From CAILZL01 sp963791615 (GTDB lineage: Bacteria; Pseudomonadota; Gammaproteobacteria; Steroidobacterales; Steroidobacteraceae): DNA of 64,000 bases. The notes under the pieces were generated by a model. It made no database searches, was not told where the DNA came from, and saw only the letters and a list, made by a program, of their open reading frames with translations. Shown piece by piece: positions 46,275 to 57,157 of this stretch (position 1 is the first letter of the stretch; the number at the start of each line of letters is the position of its first letter). Location: the NCBI GenBank assembly GCA_963791615.1, contig CAWBTE010000006.1:1426001-1490000 (forward strand), read 5' to 3'. The translations under genes and the position numbers were made by a program.

Positions 46275-49200
46275 ATGTCCCTGTCACGTTTTTTTATTGA
46301 TCGACCGATTTTTGCCTGGGTGGTAGCCATCATCATCGGCATTGCGGGCGTGGCCGCGATCCCCAATCTGCCGATCTCGCGCTATCCCATCATCGCGCCG
46401 CCCACGGTGATCATCAGCGCCACCTATCCCGGCGCCTCGGCCAAGACGGCTGAAGACTCGGTGACACAGATCATCGAGCAAGCCATGACCGGCCTCGACG
46501 GCCTGATGTACATGGCCTCCAACAGCGATTCCAGCGGCAACGTCAGTGTGACTCTGACCTTTGCCAGCGGCACCAATCCGGACATCGCCCAGGTGCAGGC
46601 GCAGAACAAGTTGCAGCTGGTGACGCCGCTGCTGCCGCAGATCGTGCAGCAACAAGGTCTCAATGTGGTGAAGGCCAACAACAACTTCCTGATGGCCATC
46701 GGCTTCATCTCCGAAGACGACAGCATGACGCCGCTGGATATGGGTGACTATCTGGCCACCAACCTGGTGGAGCGCGTCAGCCGCTTGCCCGGTGTGGGTG
46801 GCGTGGAATTGTTCGGCTCGAAATACGCCATGCGAATCTGGCTGGACCCGGGCAAGCTCAAGAGTTATGCGCTCATGCCCAGCGATGTGATCGCGGCGGT
46901 CAACGGCCAGAATGCCCAGGTCTCTGTAGGTCAGCTGGGCGACTTGCCCTCAATAGACGGACAACAGCTTAACGCCACCATTACCGCGCAAGGCCGACTG
47001 CAGACACCGGAACAGTTCCGCAACATCGTTCTGCGCACCAATACCGATGGGTCGGCGCTGCATCTCGGTGATGTCGCGCGCATCGAACTGGGCGCAGCCA
47101 ACTATGGTTTTTCAGTGCGTTACAACGGCAAGCCGGCAGCGGGTATGGCCATCACCCTGGCCACCAACGCCAATGCGCTCAGCACCGTGCAGGGTGTGGA
47201 TGAGCTGCTCAAGCAGATGCAACCCACTTTCCCGCGCGGCCTCAAAGCGTTTTTCCCCTATGACACCACGCCGTTCGTGCGTGAGTCGATCAAGGAAGTG
47301 GTCAAGACCTTGCTGGAAGCCATCGTGCTGGTGTTTCTGGTGATGTACCTGTTCCTGCAGAACATACGCGCCACCCTGATTCCCACCATCGCTGTGCCGG
47401 TGGTGTTGCTGGGTACCTTCGCAGTGCTGTCGGTATTCGGTTATTCGGTGAACATGCTGACCATGTTTGCCGTGGTGCTGGCGATTGGTCTGCTGGTCGA
47501 TGACGCCATCGTGGTAGTGGAGAACGTCGAACGCCTGATGAGCGAAGAAGGTCTCTCACCCGTGGAGGCAACACGCAGATCGATGGATCAGATCACCGGC
47601 GCACTGGTGGGCATCGCGATTGTGTTGTCTGCGGTATTTGTGCCGATGGCGTTTCTCAGCGGCTCAACCGGTGTTATCTACCGGCAGTTTTCCATCACCA
47701 TCGTCTCGGCCATGGTGCTGTCGGTGATTGTTGCGATCATCCTGACGCCGGCGCTGTGCGCGACTCTGCTCAAGCCAATCAAGCAGGGCGAGCATGGCTC
47801 CGATAAAGGCTTCTTCGGCTGGTTCAATCGCAACTTCAATGCCGGCAACAAGAAGTATCAGGGCGTAGTGGCGCGCATCCTCGCGCGCAGCGGACGTTCC
47901 ATGCTGGTGTATGTGCTGCTGGTGGGTGTCATGGGTTTTCTGTTCATGCGGTTGCCTACTTCGTTTCTGCCCGATGAGGATCAAGGCTACCTGATGGCCC
48001 TGGTGCAGACACCAGTGGGCGCAACGCAGGGTCGCACTCTCAAGGCGCTGGAACAGGTTCAGGATCACTTCCTCAACAACGAGAAGGATGCCGTGAAGTC
48101 CATCTTCACCGTGGCCGGTTACAGCTTCAGCGGTGGTGGCCAGAACTCCGGTCTGGGTTTTGTATTGCTCAAGGACTGGACCGAGCGTGAATCGCCTGAA
48201 CTCAGCGTACAGGCGGTTACCGGCCGTGCATTCCCTGCGCTGATGCAGATCAAGGATGCCATGGCGTTTGCATTCGCCCCGCCGCCCATTACCGAAATGA
48301 GCAACTCCACGGGCTTTGATTTTTATCTCAAGGATGACGATGCGCAGGGCCACGAAGCGCTTATCCAGGCGCGCAATCAGTTTCTGGGCATGGCCATGCA
48401 AAGCAAGCTGCTGGCCAATGTGCGCCCCAATGGTCAGGAAGATGCGCCACAGTTCCATCTGGATATCGACAATCGCAAAGTCGGTGCGCTGGGCCTGTCG
48501 ATGGCCGATGTCAATGCAACGCTGGGTGTAGCCTGGGGCGGACGTTACATCGACGACTTCATCGATCGTGGCCGCATCAAACGTGTCTATCTGCAGGCCG
48601 ATGCGCCCTTCCGCATGAAGCCTGAAGATTTCAATCAATGGTATGTACGCAATAGCGCGGGCTCGATGGTGCCGGTATCTGCCTTCGCAACCTCCCGTTG
48701 GCAATATGGCTCGCCACGTCTGGAACGCTACAACGGCATTTCTGCAGTAAACGTCAATGGTCAGGCGGCGCCCGGCGTGAGCTCCGGCGCAGCCATGGCC
48801 GAAGTTGAAAAGCTGGTGGCGCAGTTGCCGAAGGGTTTCAGCGTCGAATGGACCGGTCAGTCGTATCAGGAACGTGCAGCAGGTGCGCAAACACCCATGC
48901 TGTACACGTTGTCGGTGATCGTGATCTTCCTGTGTCTGGCTGCCTTGTATGAAAGCTGGTCGATTCCCACCGCCATTCTGATGGCTGTGCCGCTGGGCAT
49001 CATCGGCGCCGTGCTGGCCACCACGCTGCTGGGGCTGACCCGCGACATCTATTTCCAGGTAGCCATGCTGACCACCGTGGGTCTGGCCAGCAAGAATGCG
49101 ATTCTGATTGTCGAGTTCGCCAAGGAGTATGTCGAACGCGGCCACGATGTGGTCGCAGCCACCTTGCACGCCGTACATGATCGTCTGCGTCCCATCCTGA

Positions 49201-49451
49201 TGACTTCACTGGCATTCGGTCTGGGTGTGTTGCCGCTGGCATTAGCCACCGGCGCGGGCGCGGGCGCGCAACGCGCCATTGGCACCGGCGTGGTGGGCGG
49301 CATGATTGCCGGCACCTTCCTCGGCATCTTCTTCATTCCCTTGTTCTATGTCGTGGTGCAACGTTTGGTTGATCGCAAGAATCGCTCAAAAGGCGGTGCG
49401 GCGCATCAGCTGGTCAGTGAAAAATCCAGCGGAGCTGCCAATCATGAATAA
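46275..49451 (+). CDS. Multidrug RND efflux pump (AcrB/MexB type)
   Basis: Inner-membrane drug:proton antiporter of 1,058 residues. N-terminus MSLSRFFIDRPIFAWVVAII is standard for the hydrophobe/amphiphile branch. Helix 4 has GLLVDDAIVVVENVERLM with the two adjacent Asp needed for proton transfer, which separates it from the metal pump at the start of the window. Also seen: PTIAVPVVLLGTFAVL, GFLFMRLPTSFLPDEDQGYL and, in helix 10-11, YESWSIPTAILMAVPLGIIGA and GLASKNAILIVEFAKE. The stop overlaps the channel gene by eight bases. Confidence 0.97.
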   Translation: MSLSRFFIDRPIFAWVVAIIIGIAGVAAIPNLPISRYPIIAPPTVIISATYPGASAKTAEDSVTQIIEQAMTGLDGLMYMASNSDSSGNVSVTLTFASGTNPDIAQVQAQNKLQLVTPLLPQIVQQQGLNVVKANNNFLMAIGFISEDDSMTPLDMGDYLATNLVERVSRLPGVGGVELFGSKYAMRIWLDPGKLKSYALMPSDVIAAVNGQNAQVSVGQLGDLPSIDGQQLNATITAQGRLQTPEQFRNIVLRTNTDGSALHLGDVARIELGAANYGFSVRYNGKPAAGMAITLATNANALSTVQGVDELLKQMQPTFPRGLKAFFPYDTTPFVRESIKEVVKTLLEAIVLVFLVMYLFLQNIRATLIPTIAVPVVLLGTFAVLSVFGYSVNMLTMFAVVLAIGLLVDDAIVVVENVERLMSEEGLSPVEATRRSMDQITGALVGIAIVLSAVFVPMAFLSGSTGVIYRQFSITIVSAMVLSVIVAIILTPALCATLLKPIKQGEHGSDKGFFGWFNRNFNAGNKKYQGVVARILARSGRSMLVYVLLVGVMGFLFMRLPTSFLPDEDQGYLMALVQTPVGATQGRTLKALEQVQDHFLNNEKDAVKSIFTVAGYSFSGGGQNSGLGFVLLKDWTERESPELSVQAVTGRAFPALMQIKDAMAFAFAPPPITEMSNSTGFDFYLKDDDAQGHEALIQARNQFLGMAMQSKLLANVRPNGQEDAPQFHLDIDNRKVGALGLSMADVNATLGVAWGGRYIDDFIDRGRIKRVYLQADAPFRMKPEDFNQWYVRNSAGSMVPVSAFATSRWQYGSPRLERYNGISAVNVNGQAAPGVSSGAAMAEVEKLVAQLPKGFSVEWTGQSYQERAAGAQTPMLYTLSVIVIFLCLAALYESWSIPTAILMAVPLGIIGAVLATTLLGLTRDIYFQVAMLTTVGLASKNAILIVEFAKEYVERGHDVVAATLHAVHDRLRPILMTSLAFGLGVLPLALATGAGAGAQRAIGTGVVGGMIAGTFLGIFFIPLFYVVVQRLVDRKNRSKGGAAHQLVSEKSSGAANHE

Positions 49452-50886
49452 GCTGTTGCATGTCAGTGTGTCTTTGAGTGTTGCGCTTGCCGTCTCCGGT
49501 TGCAGTCTGCTGGCGCCGCGCTATCAGTCACCACCGTTGCCGGTTGCAGAGACATGGCCCATTGCCGCAAGCGTCGCCACTGATGGTGGTGAAGCCGCAG
49601 CCAATGCGGCAAATTCAGCCGATAATATTGGCTGGCGCGATTTTTTCGTTGATGCACGCTTGCAGCAACTCATTGCGCTGTCACTGCAGAACAACCGCGA
49701 CCTGCGCGTCGCGGTGCTGAACATCGAACGCGCACGCGCGCAGTATCGCGTGCAGCGTGCCGATCGCGTGCCGTCGATCAATGCCAGCGGTTCGATGATC
49801 CGGCAGAAGGCGCCCTCTGCTACAACCACTACAGCGGGTGGCTATCCCATCACCGAAGTCTATTCAGCCGATGCAGGCGCCGCCTTCGAACTGGATCTGT
49901 TCGGTCGCGTGCACAACTTGAGTCGTGCCGCGCTGGAGCGCTATCTGGCGCAGGATGCAGCGCGTCGCAGCGCGCAACTGAGCCTGATTGCTGAAGTTGC
50001 CAATGCGTATCTGACACTGGCTGCGGATCGCGAACTGCAACGACTGGCGCAGGAAACGCTGACCAGTCAGGAAAGTTCATACAAGCTCATTCAACAGCAA
50101 CACGAACGTGGCGCGGTATCGGGACTGGATCTTGCGCAGGCACAAACCACAGTTGAAGCCGCGCGCGTCGATGCAGCGCGCTACGCCGGCAATGTCATTC
50201 AGGACGTCAATGCACTTACCTTACTGGTGGGCACGACCCTCGATAACGGTCTGTTGCCGGAAGACTTTGCCGCGCAGGTGACCGGCTTGCAGCCCTTGCC
50301 GGCCGGCTTGCCGGCAACCGTGTTGCTGCGACGGCCCGATGTGTTGCAGACCGAACATCAATTGCGTGCAGCCAATGCCAACATCGGTGCAGCACGCGCC
50401 GCTTTCCTGCCCAGCATCACCCTGACTGGCAGCATCGGTAGCGCCAGCAGCGAACTGTCCGATCTGTTCAAGTCGGGTACCGGCACGTGGAGCTTCATAC
50501 CGCAGATCACCGTGCCGATCTTTCAGGGCGGACGCTTGCTGGGCAATCTCAGCATTGCCAACACCGATCGCGATATCGCGCTGGCGCAATACGAGCGGGC
50601 GATTCAGGCCGGCTTTCGCGAAGTGGCGGATGCGCTGGCGTTGACACAGACACTGGCGCAACAACGGCAGGCACAACAAAGTCTGGCCGAAGCAGCAGCG
50701 AAGACCTACGAACTGTCGCAGGCCCGCTATAAATCAGGGCGCGACAGCTATCTGTCGTTACTTGATTCGCAGCGCAGTGAATACGCCGCGCAACAGGGTT
50801 TGATTGCGACGCGACTGGCCGAACAGAGCAATCGCGTTGCCTTGTACAAGGTTCTGGGCGGCGGCTGGCGGGAGCGCAATCCATGA
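49444..50886 (+). CDS. RND efflux outer-membrane channel lipoprotein (OprM/NodT type)
   Basis: TolC-like trimeric channel. Lipobox AVSGC gives an acylated Cys at about residue 20. Family motifs include WRDFFVDARLQQLIALSLQNNRDLRVAVLNIERARAQYR in the first repeat, VLLRRPDVLQTEHQLRAANANIGAARAAFLPSITLTG in the second, and YKSGRDSYLSLLDSQRS near the end. The ATG at 49444 overlaps the pump gene. Length 480 residues is normal. Its stop overlaps the regulator start (ATGA at 50883-50886). Confidence 0.94.
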   Translation: MNKLLHVSVSLSVALAVSGCSLLAPRYQSPPLPVAETWPIAASVATDGGEAAANAANSADNIGWRDFFVDARLQQLIALSLQNNRDLRVAVLNIERARAQYRVQRADRVPSINASGSMIRQKAPSATTTTAGGYPITEVYSADAGAAFELDLFGRVHNLSRAALERYLAQDAARRSAQLSLIAEVANAYLTLAADRELQRLAQETLTSQESSYKLIQQQHERGAVSGLDLAQAQTTVEAARVDAARYAGNVIQDVNALTLLVGTTLDNGLLPEDFAAQVTGLQPLPAGLPATVLLRRPDVLQTEHQLRAANANIGAARAAFLPSITLTGSIGSASSELSDLFKSGTGTWSFIPQITVPIFQGGRLLGNLSIANTDRDIALAQYERAIQAGFREVADALALTQTLAQQRQAQQSLAEAAAKTYELSQARYKSGRDSYLSLLDSQRSEYAAQQGLIATRLAEQSNRVALYKVLGGGWRERNP

Positions 50887-51515
50887 GCACAGCAGCGAAA
50901 ATTGACACGCCCGGCAAGGTCGGAAAACTGGCGGGACGCGCACAGGCCCAGCACAACCGTATTATCGATGCCGCTGAAAAATGTTTCATCGAGAGCGGCT
51001 TTCATGCCGCCAGCATCGCCGACATCGCGGCCAAAGCGGATATGAGTCCGGGACTGATATACCGTTATTTCAAGAACAAGAGCGCCATTGTCAAAGCCAG
51101 CATCGAACGTTGTCTGGAAGAGGAAGTCGGCGAAATCATCAATCGACTGGAATCGCCCCAGGATGTGGTGGCAGCGATCCTTGCTACCTTTGATCGCTGG
51201 TGTCGCATGGACGACCCCAAGATGAATGCGGCGCTATGTCTTGAAACCGCAGCGGAAGCCACCCGCGACGCCGAAATTGCCACAGCTGCGCGCAACGTCA
51301 ACCATTTCGTGCGCGATCGTTTGCAGGATCTGATCCGTCGCACCACCAAAGCCAACGGCGTAAAACTGAGTGCACAGGCGCTACGTGGCCGCACGATCAT
51401 CCTGCAATGTCTGATCGAAGGTCTGATGGTGCGCGCCATCCGCGAACCGGAACTCGATCGTGCGGCATTGAAAGCGGCGCTTACGGAAGTGGTCATGACG
51501 CTGATGCAGAAGTAA
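50883..51515 (+). CDS. TetR/AcrR family regulator of the efflux operon
   Basis: DNA-binding regulator of 210 residues. N-terminal helix-turn-helix: RIIDAAEKCFIESGFHAASIADIAAKADMSPGLIYRYFKNK, in which the recognition helix ends in the typical YRYFKNK. The C-terminal ligand domain is helical and not specific. It is translationally coupled to the channel gene, so it is made with the pump, and it probably represses the operon at the palindrome near 44970 until a pump substrate binds. It is convergent with the MFS pseudogene and the two may overlap. Confidence 0.92.
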   Translation: MSTAAKIDTPGKVGKLAGRAQAQHNRIIDAAEKCFIESGFHAASIADIAAKADMSPGLIYRYFKNKSAIVKASIERCLEEEVGEIINRLESPQDVVAAILATFDRWCRMDDPKMNAALCLETAAEATRDAEIATAARNVNHFVRDRLQDLIRRTTKANGVKLSAQALRGRTIILQCLIEGLMVRAIREPELDRAALKAALTEVVMTLMQK

Positions 51516-52737
51516 CTGACTGAGTCCGCGCTCCACCAGTACAGGATCATCACACTCACCAGCAGCAGACCGGCGCTCATAGACAGCGAACCACGAATGC
51601 CGATGACTTCGCCCATCAGACCCACGGTAATACCGCTGAACAAACGCATGCCCAGGGCAGACATGGCGAATACGCCGATGACGCGCCCGCGCATCTCGGC
51701 AGGCGCATTCAGCTGCACCAGTGTTTGCGTCATGGCGCCATACGACAGTTCCAGAAACCTGCAGCAAACAATGCAGCCACCGCCAGCACATAGCTTCCGC
51801 TCAAGGCGAAGGCTGCCAGTGAAACCGCCCATAAGCCGGCAAGAACCATTGCAGTGGCAGGCTTGGCTGGCAACAAGTTCCAGCGTTCCAGCAGCAACCC
51901 GGCGACCAGTGCTCCTCCCGCATCGGCGGCCAGCAGCACGCTGTAAGCCACACCCGGATTGCCATGACCCAGCATGCTGGCAAAGCCGGGCATCTGCGCC
52001 TGATAAGCGATGCCAATGAACAGCGATGCCAGTCCCGCCAACAAAGTCATCGATAGCATCGTATGGTCACTGGCCATGATGCGCAACGTGGCGAACACAT
52101 CGGCAAAACCCTGGATGGCGCGCGGCACGTGCTTGGTGAGACGAAACTTTGGCCCATAAGGCGCCTTCCACAGCCAGATGAACAGTGGCAGATAAATCAG
52201 CATGTTGATGAACATGGCGTGTGCCGGCGTCATCACCTGCATCAGTGCGCTGCCCACTGCCGGTCCCAGCATGGTGCCCACATAACGCGCCGTGGCATTG
52301 CTGCGTACTGCGCTTTGCAATTGCTCGGCGCCAACGATGTCATGCAGTAACAGCTGTCAGGGCGCCATCCAGCACACACCGGCAAGGCCATGCAGTACCA
52401 GCAGGATCATGGCATGCCAGATCTGCAGCGTGTCGGTGGCAATCAGCACGCCCCAGGCCAGCGACACACTCATGAACAACAGCATGCCCACCTGGATCAT
52501 GCGGCGTGGATCGACACGATCAGCAAGCACACCTGCCGGCACCGCGAACACCAGAAATGGCAGCCAATGCGAGATCATTGCAAAGCCACTCAACGCCGGC
52601 GAATTGAATTTCTGGAACATCACCCAGTAGGTAATGACATGCTCCATGTTGTCGGCCAGCATCGCGGTGGCATTGCCGATGAAAAACATGCGAAAGCCAG
52701 GATGGCGTAACGCGGCGAAAGATTTCAGCTGTGTCAT
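51500..52737 (-). pseudogene. MFS transporter with nonsense and frameshift lesions
   Basis: Major facilitator, closest in appearance to the enterobactin exporter-like MFS group, about 410 residues when restored. Start MTQLKSFAALRHPGFRMFF at 52737, with AMLADNMEHVITYWVMFQ and the loop ADRVDPRRMIQVG. An in-frame TGA stands at 52357-52359, after LAGVCWMAP, where the frame simply continues as QLLLHDIVGAEQLQSAVRSNATARYVG. Near 51757 one base is missing, and LELSYGAMTQTLVQLNAPAEMRGRVIGVF continues in another frame. The 3' end is not exact because the open frame runs into the opposite-strand tetR gene. Confidence 0.75.
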
Positions 52738-52826
52738 TGCGATTGCGGAGTTGCGGTTGATAGGCAGCCGGGAGCGAGCAATCTTACCCCACCGCATCCA
52801 GAGTTTTGCGGGCCAGCCGCAGGACA

Positions 52827-55227
52827 TCAACCCGGCCACTGCCAGTCGCGGATCTCCGGCATGTCCTCGCCGTGCTCGCGCGATGTACTCCTTGTGGTCG
52901 ACGCGTTTGTCGCGCATCAACTGCTTTAGGTAAGCGGCGCGCTGGCGCAGCCTGCGGCACACGGTCGACGACATCGCATCACCAGATGAAAACGGTCGAG
53001 GTCGTTGAGCACGGCCATGTCGAAGGGCGTGGTGGTGGTGCCTTCTTCCTTGTAGCCGCGCACATGCAGGTTGTCGTGATTGGTGCGGCGATAGGTCAGG
53101 CGATGGATCAGCCACGGATAACCGTGGTACGCGAAGATGATCGGCTTGTCGGTGGTAAACAATGCATCGAAGTCACGATCGGTGAGTCCGTGCGGATGTT
53201 CCTCGTGTGGTTGCAGCGTCATCAGGTCGACGACGTTGACGACGCGAATCTTGAGTTCCGGCGCAATGCTGGCGCAGCAGATCGACGGCGGCCAGCGTTT
53301 CGAGCGTCGGCACATCGCCCGCGCAGGCCATCACCACATCCGGCTCGCTGCCCTGATCGTTGCTCGCCCATTCCCAGATACCGATCCGGCCGTGCAGTGT
53401 TTGATGGCGGCATCCATGTCCAGCCATTGCGGTGCGGTCTGCTTGCCGGCGACGATCACATTGACTAGATTGCGGCTGCGCAGGCACATGATCCGTCACA
53501 ACAGCAGCGTATTGGCATCCGGCGGCAGGAAGACGCGCACGATCTCGCCTTCTTGTTCACCACGTGGTCGATGAAGCCGGGATCCTGGTGCGTAAAGCCA
53601 TTGTGATCCTGCCGCCAGACATGCGAGGTGAGCAGGATAGTTGAGCGATGCAATGGAACGCCGCCACGGAATTTCGTTCGCCACCTTCAGCCACTTGGCG
53701 TGCTGGTTGAACATGGAATCGACGATGTGGATGAACGCTTCGTAACAGGAGAACAGTCCATGCCGGCCGGTGAGCAGATAGCCTTCGAGCCAACCCTGGC
53801 AAGTGTGTTCGCGAAAGAATCTCCATCACCCGGCCATCGTTGGCCAGATGATCGTCGTCCGGCAGACGCTCCGCTATCCACGCACGATTGGTGACTTCGA
53901 ACACTGCGCCCAGACGATTCGATGCAGTTTCATCGGACCGAAGATGCGGAAGTTACGCGCGTCGGCGTTGAGACTGATCACATCGCGCAGGAACTTGCCC
54001 ATCTCGCGCGTCGCTTCGGTCGAGCGCAGCACCTGGCTTGGTCACGGACACCGCATAGTCGCGAAAGTCCGGCAGACGCAAATCCTTCAGCAACAAGCCA
54101 CCATTTGCATGCGGATTCGATCCCATGCGCCGTGTCGCCTGCTGGATGTGAGTCGACAAGATCTCTGCGACAGGCGCACCATCCTCGTCAAACAATTCTT
54201 CGGGCCGATAACTACGCATCCAGTCGTCGAGCAACTTCAATCGCTCGGGATGGCCATGGACATCGGCGAACGGCACCTGATGCGCGCGCCAATGCCCTTC
54301 GACTCGCTTGCCATCAACCATCTTTGGACCGGTCCAGCCCTTGGGGGTGCCCAGCACGATCATCGGCCAAATCGGTCGCGTCACCACACCCTCATGCGCG
54401 CGCCGCATGTTGAATCGCACTGATATCGGCGAGCACCGCATCCAGCGTTGCAGCCATCTGCTGATGCATCGATGACGGTTCGTCGCCTTCGACAAAGTAT
54501 GGCTTGTATCCGTAGCCCACCAGCAAACTCGTCGAGTTCCTCGCGCGGAATGCGTGCAAGCATCGTCGGGTTGGCGATCTTGTAGCCGTTCAGGTGCAGG
54601 ATGGGCAGCACCGCGCCATCGGTCGCGGGATTCAGAAACTTGTTGGAGTGCCAGGCAGCAGCCAGTGGCCCCGTTTCCGCTTCACCATCGCCGACCACAC
54701 ACGCGACCAGCAAGTCCGGGTTGTCGAACGCCGCGCCGAATGCATGCGAAAGTGAGTAGCCCAGCTCACCGCCCTCGTGAATCGAGCCCGGAGTTTCCGG
54801 CGCGACATGGCTGCGAATACCGCCGGGAAACGAAAACTGTTTGAACAGCTGCCGCATACCTTCAGCATCGTCGCGAGATATTCGGATAGTGCTCGCTGTA
54901 GGTGCCTTCGAGCTAGGTACTCGCCACCAGCCCCGGGCCGCCATGTCCCGGACCGGCAACGTAAAGATCACGTTGAGATCGTCGCGACTAAATCACGCGG
55001 TTCAGGTGCGCATAGATAAAGTTAAGACCGGGCGTGGTGCCCCAGTGGCCCAGCAGGCGTGGTTTGACATGCTCGCTGCTGAGCGATTCCTTGAGCAGCG
55101 GATTGTCGAGCAAATAAATTTGTCCGACAGCCAGGTAATTGGCGGCGCGCCACCAGGCGTCAAGCGCGTGCAATGCCGTCGCAGTCAATGGTTCAGCATA
55201 TTCACTGCGCATCGCGCTAAGCGTCAT
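52827..55227 (-). pseudogene. xfp: Xylulose-5-phosphate/fructose-6-phosphate phosphoketolase, many frameshifts
   Basis: Thiamine-diphosphate enzyme that splits sugar phosphates into acetyl phosphate and a shorter sugar phosphate. Pieces in order: LDAWWRAANYLAVGQIYLLDNPLL and LGHWGTTPGLNFIYAHLNRVI (stop follows at once), FPGGIRSHVAPETPGSIHEGG, GDGEAETGPLAAAWHSNKF, LPILHLNGYKIANPT, GTPKGWTGPKMVDGKRVEGHW, FTTDKPIIFAYHGYPWLIHR and C-terminal REHGEDMPEIRDWQWPG. Together they cover the full length of about 800 codons, but at least eight indels and one TAG inside the ThDP region break it. It lies 71 bases behind the ackA-pduL gene on the same strand, so the two form an acetyl phosphate module. Conserved motifs are intact between lesions, so decay is recent or the sequence is poor. 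Confidence 0.85.
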
Positions 55228-55298
55228 GGCGAAAATCCTCTTGGATAGAGTGGTCGGCCACATTCCTGCCAACTGGCAGGCAATTAAAAAGCGCAGAC

Positions 55299-57091
55299 CT
55301 ACTGCTTGACCAGAATTGCCTGGATCGCCTCGTGGGGATGACCTGCTGCGCCGCCGTCCCCAATGCCCGCCGCATTGGCTTCATCGGTATCCAGATGCAA
55401 CTCGAGTCGATACGCTGGCGACACACGCACGATGACATCGGCGAAAATCAACTCCCGGCCGCCGTTGTCGATCTGCACCTGCACGACATCGCCATCGGCA
55501 GATCCAAACGCCTTGTGCATCATCGGGATTCATGTGGATATGGCGACGCGCGCATATCACGCCATTGGGTATGGTCACGCGGCCGCTCGGGCCTTCCAGT
55601 GTAATGCCCGGCGTGTTGGCAAGATCACCGGAGAGCCGTACGGGCGCATCCACCCCGAGAATGAATTCGTCAGTGCGTGAGATTTCGATTTGATCATTGC
55701 GACGCGGCGGACCCATAAGACGCACGCGATCAATGCGTCCGCGTGGGCCAATGAGCGCGATGGTTTCTTCCGCCGAGTACTGGCCTTGCTGCGATAGATC
55801 GCAGTGTTTTCGCAGCTGATAACCCGAACCGAACAGCCGTTCGATGGTGGCGGTCGACAAATGCGCGTGTCGCGCCGACACCGCGACCGGGATCGTCATC
55901 GACGCATTGGCCGCAACGTGACGCGCGAGCAGTGCGGCCGCTTCGCGCGCCAGCTGCAATTGCTCATCAGCGCGAACCGCGAGAATGCGCACGCGCGATT
56001 CCGCCGCCGCGATATCGACCACTGGCCGATCGGATGTGAGTCGCACATCGCGATTACGGTCCTCATCGAATACCGCACCCAGAAAGTCGAGCCGCTGGCT
56101 TGCACGATGGCGCACCAGCGCACTGTGCTCACCGACTCCACCGGTGAAGGCGATGACGTCCACGCCACCCATCACGGCGACATAGGCGCCGATGTACTTG
56201 CGAATACGATGCGTATAGATCGCGATGGCGCGGCGGCAGTCTTCATCGCCCTCTGCGGCGCGCCGTTCAATGGCCGCAAAATCGATGGTGCCCGTAAGGC
56301 CCATCAGGCCTGACTCGTTGTTCAACAAGCGATCAAGTCGTTCCACATCAAAACCCGGTGACTTGAGCAGATGCAGCACGATGCCCGGATCAAGGTCACC
56401 GCCACGCGTACCCATCACCAGGCCTTCGAGAGGCGTCATGCCCATGCTGGTTTCGACGCTGCGCCCATATTCGATAGCCGTGACACTGGCGCCATTACCC
56501 AGGTGACACGACACAATGCGTAGTTGTTTCGGGTCCGCGTGCAGAAACTCTGCCGTGGCGTGCAGGACGTGTGCGTGACTCACTCCCATGAAACCCGGTG
56601 CGATACAGCGAATGAGCGCGCGCCAAGGTGCGTGGCAACGCATATTCGCGCGCACGCGCAGGCAAGGTACGGTGAAACGCAGTGTCAAACACTGCCACGT
56701 GCGGTAACGCAGTGAACTTGCGCTGCGCGGCTTGCAGCACCGTGAGCGCGGGTGGATTGTGCAGTGGCGCCAGTTCACTGGCTTGCCTGATTGCCGCGAG
56801 CACCCGCTCATCGACCATAACCGGGGCCGAGTACTCGCCGCCGTGCACGATACGATGAGCAATGGCATTGATGGTATGACCAGAAGCCGCCCGTTGCGCT
56901 TCGTCAAGCAACAGCATGGTGGCCGAGTCGTAGTCCAGCGCGCCCAGCTCACGTTTTGCATCGCCGGCGACCAATACACTCGCCTCACCGAGGTGATCGA
57001 TGCGCGCTTCGAACAGGCACGTATTTGTTTCGCTGTCTATCAGCGCGCACTTGATCGAGGAACTGCCGCTATTGAGAGTCAGGATTCGCAT
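55299..57091 (-). pseudogene. ackA-pduL: Acetate kinase fused to PduL-type phosphotransacylase, frameshifted
   Basis: The 5' part is acetate kinase: MRILTLNSGSSSIKCALID, AHRIVHGGEYSAPV, FDTAFHRTLP, YRTGFHG, SCHLGNGASVTAIEYGRSVETSMGMTPLEG and GVDVIAFTGGVGEHS. Its usual end (DEQLQLAREAAALLA) runs on in frame to PduL from about 55899: IPVAVSARHAHLS, LIGPRGRIDRVRLMGP and ARRHIHMNPDDA, with both His-rich zinc motifs. PduL converts acetyl phosphate and acetyl-CoA. Sizes (about 397 and 200 codons) equal those of the separate enzymes. Frameshifts lie near 56584 (within FHG-VSHAH) and 55516 (after MNPDDA). The GTG at 57103 is an alternative start. With xfp it would link sugar phosphates to acetate plus ATP or to acetyl-CoA. 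Confidence 0.85.
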
Positions 57092-57157
57092 CGGATCTTC
57101 CACGTGGCAACGATAACTGTTCTCGCGAGGTTCCGTTCACGTGCGGATTCATTCCCG

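Noticed and set aside
47664..49178. 504-codon minus-strand ORF
   Set aside because: Shadow of the RND pump gene, His/Gln-rich low-complexity translation typical of antisense GC-rich DNA.
52357..52359. In-frame TGA as selenocysteine codon
   Set aside because: MFS transporters do not use selenocysteine and no SECIS-like hairpin follows; other lesions in the gene point to a nonsense change or error.
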